Positions 1 through 9,737 of a DNA stretch of 64,000 nucleotides are shown here, one piece after another (position 1 is the stretch's first letter; each line of letters begins with the position of its first letter). Source of the stretch: Acholoe squamosa (taxonomy: Eukaryota > Annelida > Polychaeta > Phyllodocida > Polynoidae); contig OX439045.1 of NCBI GenBank assembly GCA_949317995.1, positions 2,451,174-2,515,173 on the forward strand, read 5' to 3'. A model generated the notes under the pieces. The model was not told where the DNA came from. It saw nothing but the letters and a program-made list of their open reading frames with translations, and did not search any database. The position numbers and the translations under genes are program-made.

Positions 1-1361
1 AATTAAGACAATTAAATAGTGAATTGAAATAAAAAAAAAAAAGATAATATAGTTTCTTGTCACATCCTTGGCATCTTAATTACTACTGAAACATGAATGT
101 CACTGCGATGGACCAACAGTTGCCGCAAGAACTACAGTGCAAGAATGGTTAAAATATCTGGTGGAAACATTTTAATTCATTCCATTCCCTTCCATAATGA
201 CATTCATGTACAAGCATTAAGCAGAGAATTCTGCCCAAGATTTCATTTCTCCTTAACCTGATTTCTAGCTGTTGTTAATACGCGTTTTCTTTTTAGATTG
301 GCCACATGCCTTTTTCAATTTCGCTCTCTGCTCGCTCTCCTTATTCCATTCACCACCTCTCTCTCTCTTTCCGGCTATATGTCCATCCCTCTCTCTCTCT
401 CTCTCCCTCTCTCTCTGTGTTGCCCTGTGACTTTACGATTTTACTCTTATTCCTAACTTTCCTAATGATTCCTGCAAGATTATAACTCACATTATTGCAA
501 TGCATACTGTATTAACATACCTAATACACCCTACCCCTTTCATCCAGTTTTATAGATCTTTCTAACATACCAATACAAAGCCCAGAAAGTATAAAGTTTA
601 GGTGACTTCTGATCGTAGACTGACTGCATATACTTGTCCATAGAGCACCCGAGGCAGGTGTCAGATTATGAGATAAATGACACTTTATGAAACCTGAGAT
701 GGCCATGTATCTGGCTGGGGTCCCCCAGGGCTCTGTCATTGGTCCCATATCCATACCACACTTCAGGGGCACTCTCACAATGTCACAAGGTGGATATCGT
801 GATTGCTTATCTAAACGCCCTAGCTCTTATAAATTTAGACCATGTTTTTTCCTGGGTCTTTTTTTACAGAACCTGTGCTTACGTGTACCCTGTTAAAAAG
901 ACTTTTGAGTTTTAAAGGGGCTCATATTTTTAAAGAAACCTGGGCTCATTCAAGAGACCTATATATGCACCTAAAGAAATGATTAGCAGAAAGGTAGGAT
1001 AAGGGTCTCTGAGTGGAATACAGTGGTTTGGTCAAGCTTTGTTCACTTTTGTTTGTTTTGTCTTTCACAATGGCCATTGAAGCTGATAAGAAAATGAGCA
1101 CATTTTCATAGATTCTTAAATTACGATCAAAATATCTATATAAACATCAGCTATGGGCATTGAGATAATACCGATAAGTCACATTAAAATCACTCAATTT
1201 GTGGATTCCTTTGTGTCCCATGACAGGTAGCCTCATATATAATACAGTAAATTATACGGTGTTATGATTTATGAGACACATGATCAAAGACTTTCACCAC
1301 TCTATGCAGTTCCCCTCCGGGCAGCATCACTAGGGGTGGCAGCGAATGGAATTTAGAGAAT
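1..1361. other. Region without a supported gene
   Basis: A CT-rich low-complexity tract lies at about 350-420. Apart from the short reverse-transcriptase-like remnant near 687-760, I see no coding exon, RNA gene or clear repeat boundary. Confidence 0.5.
687..760 (+). pseudogene. Possible reverse transcriptase remnant
   Basis: The frame starting at 687 reads GVPQGSVIGP. This is nearly the block GVPQGSVLGP found just ahead of the catalytic FxDD segment in many non-LTR reverse transcriptases. Upstream codons in the same frame soon meet stops, and the expected LLF..YINDL continuation is absent, so at most a tiny decayed fragment survives. Such a short match could also be chance. Confidence 0.3.
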
Positions 1362-1722
1362 TACCGTAAAAACCTGTAAATGAGCTGAAGAGAATCTTAT
1401 AGACCATTTCAGAGAATTACTGGGGCTTATAGTTGGGGCCTTTGCACAGAGGTTTACTTATATTTAGACTACCATATTCCATGTAATAAGTGCCCTGGCG
1501 CTTATAACATGATTTCTATGAACTTTTAGTGCTTTAACTCTCTGTAAAAAAGAGAAAATTGTCCTTTTTAGGGGCCTGAGAATATTGTTTTATCGAATGC
1601 ACTATATATAAGGGAATAGCAACGTTTTTAGTCCCAAGGTACATAAGGTCAATAAGAATGCTAGTGAGACAAGGTGTGGCTTATATGCGGGTGCAGCTTC
1701 CAATACGCAGGGTTTTACGGTG
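1362..1722. repeat. TIR element with ACCGTAAAA termini
   Basis: The left end reads TACCGTAAAAACC and the right end GGTTTTACGGTGTA, which are imperfect inverted repeats about 360 bp apart. The interior carries CTTATA and GGCGCTTATA words also seen in the other TACCGTAAA elements of this window. No transposase is encoded, so it is probably a non-autonomous element. Confidence 0.5.
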
Positions 1723-1884
1723 TATGCAGGCAGGCGGTTTTGAAGATCATATTTCACCTCAAGGCAACTCCCTTTTTCTGTTTCCGCCCAGTTTGGTCAT
1801 ATCTGTTTGACATATTTTATGGTTTGTACTAAAAATATAGCTTACCAGTTTAACTCCATATTGTATGATGACCAACACCGATAA

Positions 1885-2025
1885 AACGCGTCATCGAAAT
1901 AATGATGAAATCCTGGTCCCAAAGTTTACAAAACTGCTTCACTGAAATTGGAGTTGTGGTGGTTCACCGTTGTTCAGTTTTACCAGGATCCCTGATAGAT
2001 TCAACAGCTATTTCTTAGAGTGCAA
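1885..2025. repeat. Partial copy of CACTGTAAAA MITE family
   Basis: It shares in reverse orientation the block TTGAATCTAYCAGGGATCC and flanking words with the element at 52184-52391, and resembles the one at 15028-15247. The terminal CACTGTAAAA is not preserved, so this is a truncated or diverged copy. Confidence 0.45.
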
Positions 2026-2728
2026 GCCTATGTTTTATTGGCTTCATTTTGGGCAATCACAAATAGGTATCCCGTTTCATTTAACAGGTTGTGGTATACA
2101 TTCCTTTACAAATAACTATAACTTGAAAAATGTTTATGATCTATGAAAATTGAATACTAAAAGTGTACAAATTATGACCAATTATGGTCAATCTATCACC
2201 AGGCCATGAATGCAGATGTCCACATGAAGCAAACGTAATTACGGGTGTGTCTCTGTGACATTTGCACTTCTACAATTTGTCTCTTTTCTGACTCATATCC
2301 ATTTTTCCCAAGACAAGAAACCAGTCTATCTAAAGGTTTGAGCCGGAATCAAGTTATTTCTTTGATGTGCATAAAAAATGATCTAGACAGAAAACATCAT
2401 GCGTCCAATAATACATAGCATAATACATATCTAAACAAAAGGATGAGGCGAGGGCGCTATTTTGCTCTTTTGTTCCTGTATATTGGATAACCCTCATTGC
2501 CCCTTTCTTCCCCCCTCCCCTTTTTTCACATCCAACACATTGGTGAAGACATTTTATACTTTCTCTCAAATATTTATAAACAGAGATACCATAAAATTTC
2601 TATACCCCTAAACCCCGAGCCCTTATCTGAGAGGGCTCGGAGGTATCAATACTGTTGTCAGTTCATAAGATTGATTTCAATAACCTCTTACCCCGGTACT
2701 TACTCGACATCAGCACGTATTTGAGACC

Positions 2729-3330
2729 CTGCAGGGTGTTGCTGCTATGGGAAAAGGCAGTTTTGTCTAAGAAGTGCCTCACCTTCAGCAGTCTCTTTCA
2801 TTTTAGTCCCAACTTTTTTGTGTTGCCCACTTGTGAGCACTTCAAAGAGTGTGTGACAAAAGTAGGTATCTCATAGTGCAGCACCCGATATGCTAAGTAA
2901 GGCAGGTGCCTTTTCAGACTCACATGGTGCGTGGAAGTTGCAGCACTCTCTATGCTAAGTAAGGCAGGTGCCTTTTCAGACTCACATGGTGCGTGGAAGT
3001 TGCAGCACTCTCTATGCTAAGTAAGGCAGGTGCCTTTTCAGACTCACATGGTGCGTGGAAGTTGCAGCACTCTCTATGCTAAGTAAGGCAGGTGCCTTTT
3101 CAGACTCACATGGTGCGTGGAAGTTGCAGCACTCTCTATGCTAAGTAAGGCAGGTGCCTTTTCAGACTCACATGGTGCGTGGAAGTTGCAGCACCCGATA
3201 TGCTAAGTAAGGCAGGTGCCTTTTCAGACTCACATGGTGCGTGGAAGTTGTAGAGTGAAGCAGCGTGTAACTTCTTTGGAAAGGAGGGCACCTACTCCCA
3301 GCTCTATAGGGTACAAGCAACACCCTCCAG
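2729..3330. repeat. MITE copy A (GGAGCAACACCCTCC ends) with internal minisatellite
   Basis: The termini CTGCAGGGTGTTGCTGCTA and AAGCAACACCCTCCAG are inverted repeats, matching four other copies at 4695-5060, 14549-14914, 17392-17741 and 27164-27529. Three of those are 366 bp. This copy is 602 bp because a 62-bp internal segment is amplified (2879-3250). Confidence 0.8.
2879..3250. repeat. 62-bp minisatellite, 6 copies
   Basis: Units start at 2879, 2941, 3003, 3065, 3127 and 3189 with an exact 62-bp period. Copies are almost identical. The first and last begin CAGCACCCGATATGC and the four inner ones CAGCACTCTCTATGC, as expected if the outer units are older. The unit is an internal part of the surrounding MITE, single-copy in its relatives. 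Confidence 0.95.
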
Positions 3331-3375
3331 TGCGATTAAACAAGTCACTATATGGTAGGTATAACAAAGCCCTAC

Positions 3376-3376
3376 T

Positions 3377-3408
<32 letters not shown>
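3376..3408. repeat. (CA)n microsatellite
   Basis: Uninterrupted CA dinucleotides inside the unique sequence between MITE copy A and the first CATCATG element. Confidence 0.95.
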
Positions 3409-3411
<3 letters not shown>

Positions 3412-3515
3412 TTTCAGTAATTGTCCATATCAGCTGGTGTCAAGTCCTGAACCATGGAGTCTCATTAGATAAAGCTACACACCCCCAACACCTGTATAGT
3501 ATCTGTACAGTGCAC

Positions 3516-3749
3516 TTTTAAGGGCTGCGAATGCATAAATGCATCATGCCCATTGGTCGGCATGATGCATGAATGCAGCCCTGGTGAGTAACTCACCACA
3601 GCTGCATTCATGCATCATGCCGCCCCCATGGAGCTCCTGGAGGGTCGGCATGATGCTCCTATGAAGCACCGGCGAGCAGACTCGCCAGTGCTTCATTGGG
3701 GCATCATGCCGACCAATAGGCCTGATGCACTCCTCCAGTCTTTAGGTGG
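3516..3749. repeat. CATCATG foldback element
   Basis: A modular palindromic element. It has a left TTTTAAGGGCTGC end, then GCATCATGCCCATTGG / GGCATGATGCA modules, then two inner hairpins around CTGGTGAGTAACTCACCA and CGGCGAGCAGACTCGCC, and ends in CTTTAGG. The same module order recurs in over 20 places in the window. Confidence 0.85.
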
Positions 3750-3966
3750 TTACCAATGGATTGTCTTTAGATAAAGCCACACCTCCCCCCTAGTACCTCT
3801 AGTACACCTTTAATTAAAGGTAAACACACCACAACAAAGTCACCTCAGGATCAAAGTAAGGTATGGACACTTTGAATGTTAACCCTTTACAGGCTGGATA
3901 ATGCCTCATATTTTATGCTCCTTTCGTCTTCATTTAGATAAATAATGACCAAGTGCATTATTCCCT

Positions 3967-4157
3967 TTATAACACAGAAAAATCACCCATCAGCCACCTG
4001 ACAACACATGAATATCGATTGTGAAGTCTAAAGATGAGATGAAGTTAACCTTCTTTGCCAGGAGTGCATTATCCATCTAGATAATGCACGGTCAATCAGC
4101 CAATCAGAATGCAGCATTCAGGATAATGCACTATGACTCCGCCCAGCAGTGTTATAA
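3967..4157 (+). repeat. 191-bp TIR element, TTATAACAC ends (copy 1)
   Basis: It is bounded by inverted TTATAACAC / GTGTTATAA. Its reverse complement is present at 7562-7752, with the same length and only a few differences. An internal palindrome lies around CATTATCCATCTAGATAATG. It is non-coding. Confidence 0.8.
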
Positions 4158-4260
4158 GATGCACCAAATGCAGTGTTGGTGAGTGATGCATTCATTAGTG
4201 CATCATGCTGCATGAGTGTATCAACCCTGTACAAGCGGCATGATGCATCAATAAAGCTGC
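4158..4260. repeat. Partial CATCATG element
   Basis: GCATCATGCTGC, TGTATCAACCCTGTA and GGCATGATGCAT modules follow directly on the TTATAACAC element. The left half is missing or displaced by that insertion. Confidence 0.6.
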
Positions 4261-4694
4261 AGACAGCGTGCGAGTATCATGATGACATACGAATTGCGAT
4301 GCTACATTTCTCAAACACTACAATCCTACCCCTACCCCTCCGATTTCAACCACCCCTATGATCCAGTCCAATCGTAGTGATTGACCCTTGGTGATCATGT
4401 ATTACCTACGATTGCCTATTCAGGTGCATGCCTTTTCCCTCTGTATCTGCTGTAATCGTAGTGATTGACCCTGTACAATGAAGAATTCCCTTCCGATCCT
4501 GGCCAGGTCAGTACGATTTCAGGGTGCCCAAAACTTAGTGTCTGAGAAATGACTTCCTGTACGACTGGAATTATCACCTGTGTGTATGTGTAGTGACAAT
4601 AACACATATACTTTACACTATTTGTGTTTCTATTAGAATCCAGGACTGCAGATTGTAGCCCGGGGTGTCTGAGGTCAGCCCTATTCAATCAGGT

Positions 4695-5060
4695 CAGGAG
4701 GGTGTTGCTCCTATAGTGAAAGGAAGAGCTGGCTAAAAATGCCCTCATTTCCAGTCCTTTCTTTTCATGTAGCTATAACTTGTCCCTTTTGTTGCTCACA
4801 TGTGGTCAATCAAGTACGGTGGTAAAAAAGGGGGATTTGAGTTGGTACCTAGTTGGGAGAAGTCAGTCAGTATAATAAACTATAGAGCGTGTGACATGAG
4901 TAGGTACCTGGTAGTGCAGCTCTCTCTGTTTTAAACAAGGCAGGTAACTTTTCAGACTAATGTGGTGAGTGCAAGTACTTAGGTGAAGCAGTGCACGACT
5001 TGTTTAGAAAAGAGGGCACATACTCACAGCTCTTTTTACAATAGGAGCAACACCTTCCAG
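4695..5060. repeat. MITE copy B (366 bp, GGAGCAACACCCTCC ends)
   Basis: It starts CAGGAGGGTGTTGCTCCTA and ends TAGGAGCAACACCTTCCAG as an inverted pair. The interior is collinear with copies C and E. No coding capacity. It abuts a CATCATG element starting at about 5063. Confidence 0.85.
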
Positions 5061-5062
5061 CG

Positions 5063-5270
5063 GTTCAAAGGTTGCTAGTGCATTAGTACACCATGCCCAT
5101 GGGTCATCATGATGCACCCACAAAGTGCTGGTATGTCCTTTCCTGAGTGTATCACCTCGGCATAATGAATGGATGTAGCCCTGGTGAGTTACTCACACGG
5201 GCTACATCCAGGCATCATGACGACTAATGTCCATGATTTATTCATGTTCCACCAGCCTTTAAAGGATTAA
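5063..5270. repeat. CATCATG foldback element
   Basis: CACCATGCCCATGGGTCATC, GTGCATC and GCCCTGGTGAGTTACTCAC modules, with a terminal CCTTTAAAGGATTAA. A diverged but complete module series. Confidence 0.7.
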
Positions 5271-5813
5271 AGAGAAAGTAACTGAAGTACACATAGACAG
5301 TCAATATCAGTTTCCATCGTTGTATCAAAAGGTTTTAGTGCTGCTGGGTTTTGAATTAGTGCTTGGAGTGATTACTAATGAGTGTTCTTGTTAAATCTTG
5401 TTTTGTAAATATTTTGTGTGTATCTCATTTAATAGTTATCAACATTATTCTACTGTGTTTTCATGCATACCACAGTCTAACTATTTTTTCATGTTATCAA
5501 AGATAGACCATGCTACAGATGGGGACTCACAGAACAGCTGTTCCTCTATGGAATCAAAACGGAGCTCATGAACAGATGAAAGATCTTCAGCTAAGGGATA
5601 TCGTGGGTAAAACAATTTTCTGAATTGAATTTAATTTCTTTTTAATGTGTTTATAAAGTGTAATACACAAGGATGGTTTGTCAATATTGTTGCATGTTGA
5701 TTCTAAATGTAATTTTGTTAATTGAATCCTTGATTATAGACCCCGTAATGTCCTAATTAGATGTAAACCTCTGAGCATTGATGCATATCGTCGTGTAACC
5801 ATACTCAATGTAT

Positions 5814-6027
5814 TTAACCCTATAATGACTGACGCTAATGCATTAATGCATCATGCCCATTAGTCGTCATGATGCATTAATACATCAACTCATCAGGGCC
5901 AGACTCAAGCATCATGTCGTGGGTTGATGCACTCCCGGGTATGATACACCGATGAAGTGCCGGTGAGCAGACTGACCAGCATTCATTGATACATCATGAG
6001 ACACTCATTCACCCCTTAAAAGGTTAA
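5814..6027. repeat. CATCATG foldback element
   Basis: It begins TTAACCCTATAATG and ends CCTTAAAAGGTTAA. Between lie GCATCATGCCCATTAGTCG, the mirrored CATGATGCATTAA and a hairpin around GGTGAGCAGACTGACC. Confidence 0.75.
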
Positions 6028-6475
6028 CCATAAATCATTAAATAGCAATCAAAGTCCAGATGAAGGACAGCCTATTGAAATTATTATCACCATAAAACAT
6101 GCAATCAATTCACAACCAGAACAAACAGAATTATTGGGAATTTGCCCATTCTGATTCTGCTGTCTCCGATTCCTGTATCATCTTAAAACAACTGTATGTA
6201 TACATAAGATGATTGATAAAGATGCCTATACTCCTTTTTTTTGGAGAAAGGAAGACATTCTGTATCTATTCCATGAGATTTCATCAAGTTCCCTCCACTG
6301 AACTGGTGAAGTTCCACCTTTTATCAATTACCGGTACTAGCGACAATTGGTCCCAGGCGATTGATAGGACTAATTAAAGGTAGTCAATCCCCTGTAAAGT
6401 TAACCTGGAACCGTGTGTTTTGTTTAAGTATTAATCACTATGCAATATCTTTTAATAACCTCTCTAGGCCCACAT

Positions 6476-6568
6476 AATAAACATTTAATGCAATAAACAT
6501 TTAACGCAATAAACATTTAATGCAATAAACATTTAACACAATAAACATTTAACGCAATAAACATTTAA
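6476..6568. repeat. 16-bp tandem repeat
   Basis: AATAAACATTTAAYGC is repeated with a 16-bp period about six times, ending directly at the TTAACCCTTTAAGGG end of the next CATCATG copy. Confidence 0.9.
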
Positions 6569-6756
6569 CCCTTTAAGGGTTGCTGATGCAGAAGTGCATC
6601 ATGCCCATTTGTCGGTGTAATGCACCAATAAGGTACTGAGGAGCCTGCTCGCCAGCACATCATTATGACCCTGCATAAGTGCATCAATGTAGTCCTGGAG
6701 AATTACAATTGATGCGTCATGCCGACCAATAATTCACCCTAATGGCCTTTAAAAAA
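6565..6756. repeat. CATCATG foldback element
   Basis: Clear left end TTAACCCTTTAAGGGTTGC followed by the standard modules. The right end has decayed to GGCCTTTAAAA. Confidence 0.75.
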
Positions 6757-6761
6757 GTCAA

Positions 6762-6959
6762 ACGCCGTGGATGCATTGGTGCATCATGCCCACTGGTCAG
6801 CATGATGCACCAATGAAGTACTGGAGAGCAAGCTCACCAGCACTTCATCTGAAAGTGCATCAACCCCACAGGACTTGAAGCACTCAGTATTGCAGCCTTT
6901 GTAAGCTAGATAATACAGCTAAATTCAGTCTTTATACACTTTGGCACTTAAAGGGTTAA
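6762..6959. repeat. CATCATG foldback element
   Basis: GCATCATGCCCACTGGTCAGC, CATGATGCACCAATGAAG and a hairpin GAGAGCAAGCTCACC. It ends CACTTAAAGGGTTAA and sits in tandem with the previous copy. Confidence 0.75.
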
Positions 6960-7371
6960 TCTAATTACCACTATCATTCATAATATCCAAACACAAGAAG
7001 AACAAAGTACATTCTAACTTTGATGAAGGAATGACAGAAAGTATTTAAAATTCATTACCCTGTGGGAAGGGGACCCAAACGCCACATTGCCCATTCTAAC
7101 TGTTTGATGATTTGTGCTAAATGTGGAGTGACTGATGATAATTGTAGGGGTGGGGGTCAATTTCATGGTGTGTGCAGTGACCTGAATCCTCACACTAACT
7201 GGCTGCACTCTGTGAGTGAATGCTGTGGGAAGCCATAGGAAATGTTTTGGTCCTGACTCTGTATTAGACAGATTGGTATAAAATAGTGAAAGCTCCATGG
7301 ATAAGTGTTTTGGGAATTAATGTAATAAAACATCACATGTAGGCTACGTCTTTAGGGAGGGTGAAGGGGAG

Positions 7372-7548
7372 AAGCGCCGGGCGTTCATTAATATCAAGCA
7401 GGGTTTACCCCGAGTCCTTATACAAGACCGGCGCTTATTTAAGACTTAAATCATAGTGGATTTTTAAATTTCAATACCCCAGTACCCCTGGTGCTTATTG
7501 AAGACTGGCGCTTAATCAAATACCCGGCTCTTATACAGGCCAAGACAA
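7372..7548. repeat. ATAAGCGCC-family repeat
   Basis: Short words such as CGGCGCTTATTTAAGACTTAA, interrupted by spacers, and ACTGGCGCTTAATC recur here. The same words are found at 14045-14331, 34500-34632, 39110-39312 and 42168-42708. The family is TACxGTA-ended and non-coding. Confidence 0.6.
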
Positions 7549-7561
7549 TAGTTAACCTCCA

Positions 7562-7752
7562 TTATAACACTGCTGGGCGAAGTCAGAGTGCATTATCCTG
7601 AATGCTGCATTCTGATTGGCTGATTGACCGTGCATTATCTAGATGGATAATGCACTCCTGGCAAAGGAGGTTAACTTCACCTCATATTTAGACTTCACAA
7701 TTGATATTCATGTGTTGTCAGGTGTCTGATGGGTGATTTTTCTGTGTTATAA
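7562..7752 (-). repeat. 191-bp TIR element, TTATAACAC ends (copy 2)
   Basis: Reverse complement of 3967-4157 over its full length. Together they form an inverted pair 3.4 kb apart. Confidence 0.8.
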
Positions 7753-7835
7753 CAGGAATAATGCACGGGGCATGGCTGTGGTCGTGCTCTAGACTGTATT
7801 GAGACATTGAGGGGCCTTATATTATTCCCTAACTC
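7753..7835. repeat. Short dispersed repeat GGAATAATGCACGGG
   Basis: About 75 bp (GGAATAATGCACGGG through GAGGGGCCTTATA) recur at 8528-8598 with few changes. Confidence 0.7.
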
Positions 7836-8527
7836 AACATTAGTACTGACAGTGTAAGATTGAGAGTAGCAATTAGCTTGCTTCCCATGGGTTTTGAATT
7901 TTGAAAAGAAAGAGAAAATCCTAATTTCAAAGTAAGCCACAATTTAAGATGAGACTTATACATGCATGTGTGTTTCTGGCATCGTTTTATATGCAATCTA
8001 CCCAAACACTTTCAAGAGAAAATGTGACGCTTACAAAGCTTATAATGCCAACATGCTGTGTCACCCGGTTATGAACATGCCCACTGCACCCTTGGTTACT
8101 TACCTATATTCATATTTGGGTGCAGCCCAGGTGGGTGTGGTGATTAAATTAACACACCTGGCTTGACAGGTGTATGGGACTTACACTAAGATGGTGGGGG
8201 AGGGGTGAAAAGGGTGAAATTATAGTTTGTAAAAGTCTAGTAGACCATTAGAGCTAGCTGATTTAATGACTGTAATTAATGAGTGCAGAATTGTGGGACT
8301 GAGACAAGTGAGGGAAAGTATGCACTTAGTTACTGTTAGAAACAAGTGTTGGTGACTTCAGCAGTAATGGTGGTTAAGGCTCTGACCAAGTCTATATCTA
8401 TCATGACCAATTTCCCCTTAGAATTGTCCTTCAGCCCTCTGAGCCTTAGTCCTAGCTTCATAAAATCTTAATTCCATGGGTCCTTTCACATAACATCTCA
8501 AATCAAGGTTCATCATGTATTCAATTA

Positions 8528-8598
8528 GGGAATAATGCACGGGTATGGCTGTGGGAGTGCTCTAGACTGTATTGAGACATCGAGGGGCCTTATAGTGC
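8528..8598. repeat. Second copy of GGAATAATGCACGGG repeat
   Basis: Direct repeat of 7753-7835, sharing GTGCTCTAGACTGTATTGAG and the following GGGGCCTTATA. Confidence 0.7.
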
Positions 8599-8655
8599 AG
8601 TGTCAGCCTATAATATCGATCAGGTTTGAACTATCTTCTCACTTGTGTAGGACAT

Positions 8656-8902
8656 CAGTGGGGTGTTTCAGAAGCAGGTAATGTTTACAACCAGTCATAA
8701 GGAGATATAATAGCAGTTTTAATAGTGATTGTAGGCTTATAACTGCATGCGTTTCTAAAGCATTACCATTATCTTACTGTGTCTATAACTATATGACTGG
8801 CGAGAGATGATAATGGTTGCAGTTGTAAGTTTAAAATCTAACAGTTTTAGAAACAGATATTTAATGTTCATTATCATGTCCGGCTTCTGAAACACCCCAC
8901 TG
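8656..8902 (+). repeat. TIR element CAGTGGGGTGTTTC (copy 1)
   Basis: Perfect terminal inverted repeats CAGTGGGGTGTTTCAGAAGC / GCTTCTGAAACACCCCACTG enclose 247 bp. The full-length reverse complement lies at 25194-25444. CAG-start ends recall hAT-type elements, but I see no matching target duplication. Confidence 0.85.
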
Positions 8903-9387
8903 CTGTACCCTGTAAGTAGTGACCTTGTAGTGATGTTCACTGAGGTGGATTTATCTACATCCTGTTTAATTGAGGTACTTAGTGTCTCAGTGAGACACAA
9001 TCCACCTGTTACTTTCTGCTGGTACCCATGGTCCCAACCTATACAATACCTTGAGTTTTGTCAACATTGTACAGGAAGAAAAATAATTAAGTGCCATACA
9101 AATTTAGGGTTGTGGAAAAGGAACATTCGATAAGGCTAAATTCGGACTGACCAACTAATGCCAATTGTGACTATGCTATAGAGTAGCCTATTTCGGATAC
9201 GATGGTAAAGGTGAACAATGATTAGTTTGAGCCAAACGTTTTTTCACAAGCGCTTCCTGCATGAGGCCGACAGGTCGAATGCGGAGCGGGCAGGAAGCGT
9301 GAGTGAAGAAACAGGAGGCTCAGAGTTCATCTTTACATTTATGTCAAGGTGTTTGGGTGTATATCTATTAAATGGACAAAAACTCAC

Positions 9388-9432
9388 ATTTAATAAGGTT
9401 CTCCTACATTGCTTTGATGTGCCCGTCGCCAT
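9388..9432 (-). CDS. Candidate first coding exon (minus strand)
   Basis: On the minus strand AAGATGGCGACGGGC gives a strong start context. The frame encodes MATGTSKQCRRTLLN and then reaches AAT|GTGAGTTTT, a good splice-donor match, exactly after 15 codons. The YY1-type motif overlaps the ATG, and NRF1 and CRE motifs lie just upstream, a typical housekeeping-gene arrangement. The product is not recognised, and no downstream exon could be identified between 1 and 9387. It may instead be a relic promoter. An upstream ATG at 9459 is in the same frame but sits inside the NRF1 motif. Confidence 0.35.
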
Positions 9433-9481
9433 CTTGAATTCGAAAAGTGCAATGCGCATGCGCGGTGGGTCTATGACGTCA
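9426..9481 (-). promoter_or_regulatory. CRE-NRF1-YY1 promoter cluster
   Basis: In 56 bp there is a perfect palindromic CRE (TGACGTCA, 9474-9481), an NRF1-type TGCGCATGCGCGG (9453-9465) and a YY1-type CGCCATCTTGAA (from 9428). This CpG density is unlike the surrounding repeats. The order CRE, NRF1, YY1/ATG suits transcription leftward. Motif identities follow the known animal consensus sequences; activity is inferred. Confidence 0.5.
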
Positions 9482-9737
9482 TCGTGCGGATTTGGCGCTG
9501 GTTATTCAACGCAGGCATGCAATACAGGGGTTTAGTGCATTGTCAATGGGGCATCGATATTCACCTTGACATAAAGGGTAAGGGTTAAATAGCTGAACAT
9601 TACACCTATCAAATACCTCCAACAATAAGCATGGAGGGTGTGGGGGAGAGGGGACCAGTGGCCCTTAAGTAATTATCACCAAATGATGCCATAGACTAGG
9701 AATGCCATAGACAAGCTACACCTTAGACAAGCCTTAA

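Noticed and set aside
521-778. 85-codon minus frame containing GPMTEPWGTP
   Set aside because: This is the antisense of a reverse-transcriptase-like GVPQGSVIGP motif, a known source of false proteins.
7014-7298. 94-codon minus frame
   Set aside because: No recognisable family and no splice or promoter context.
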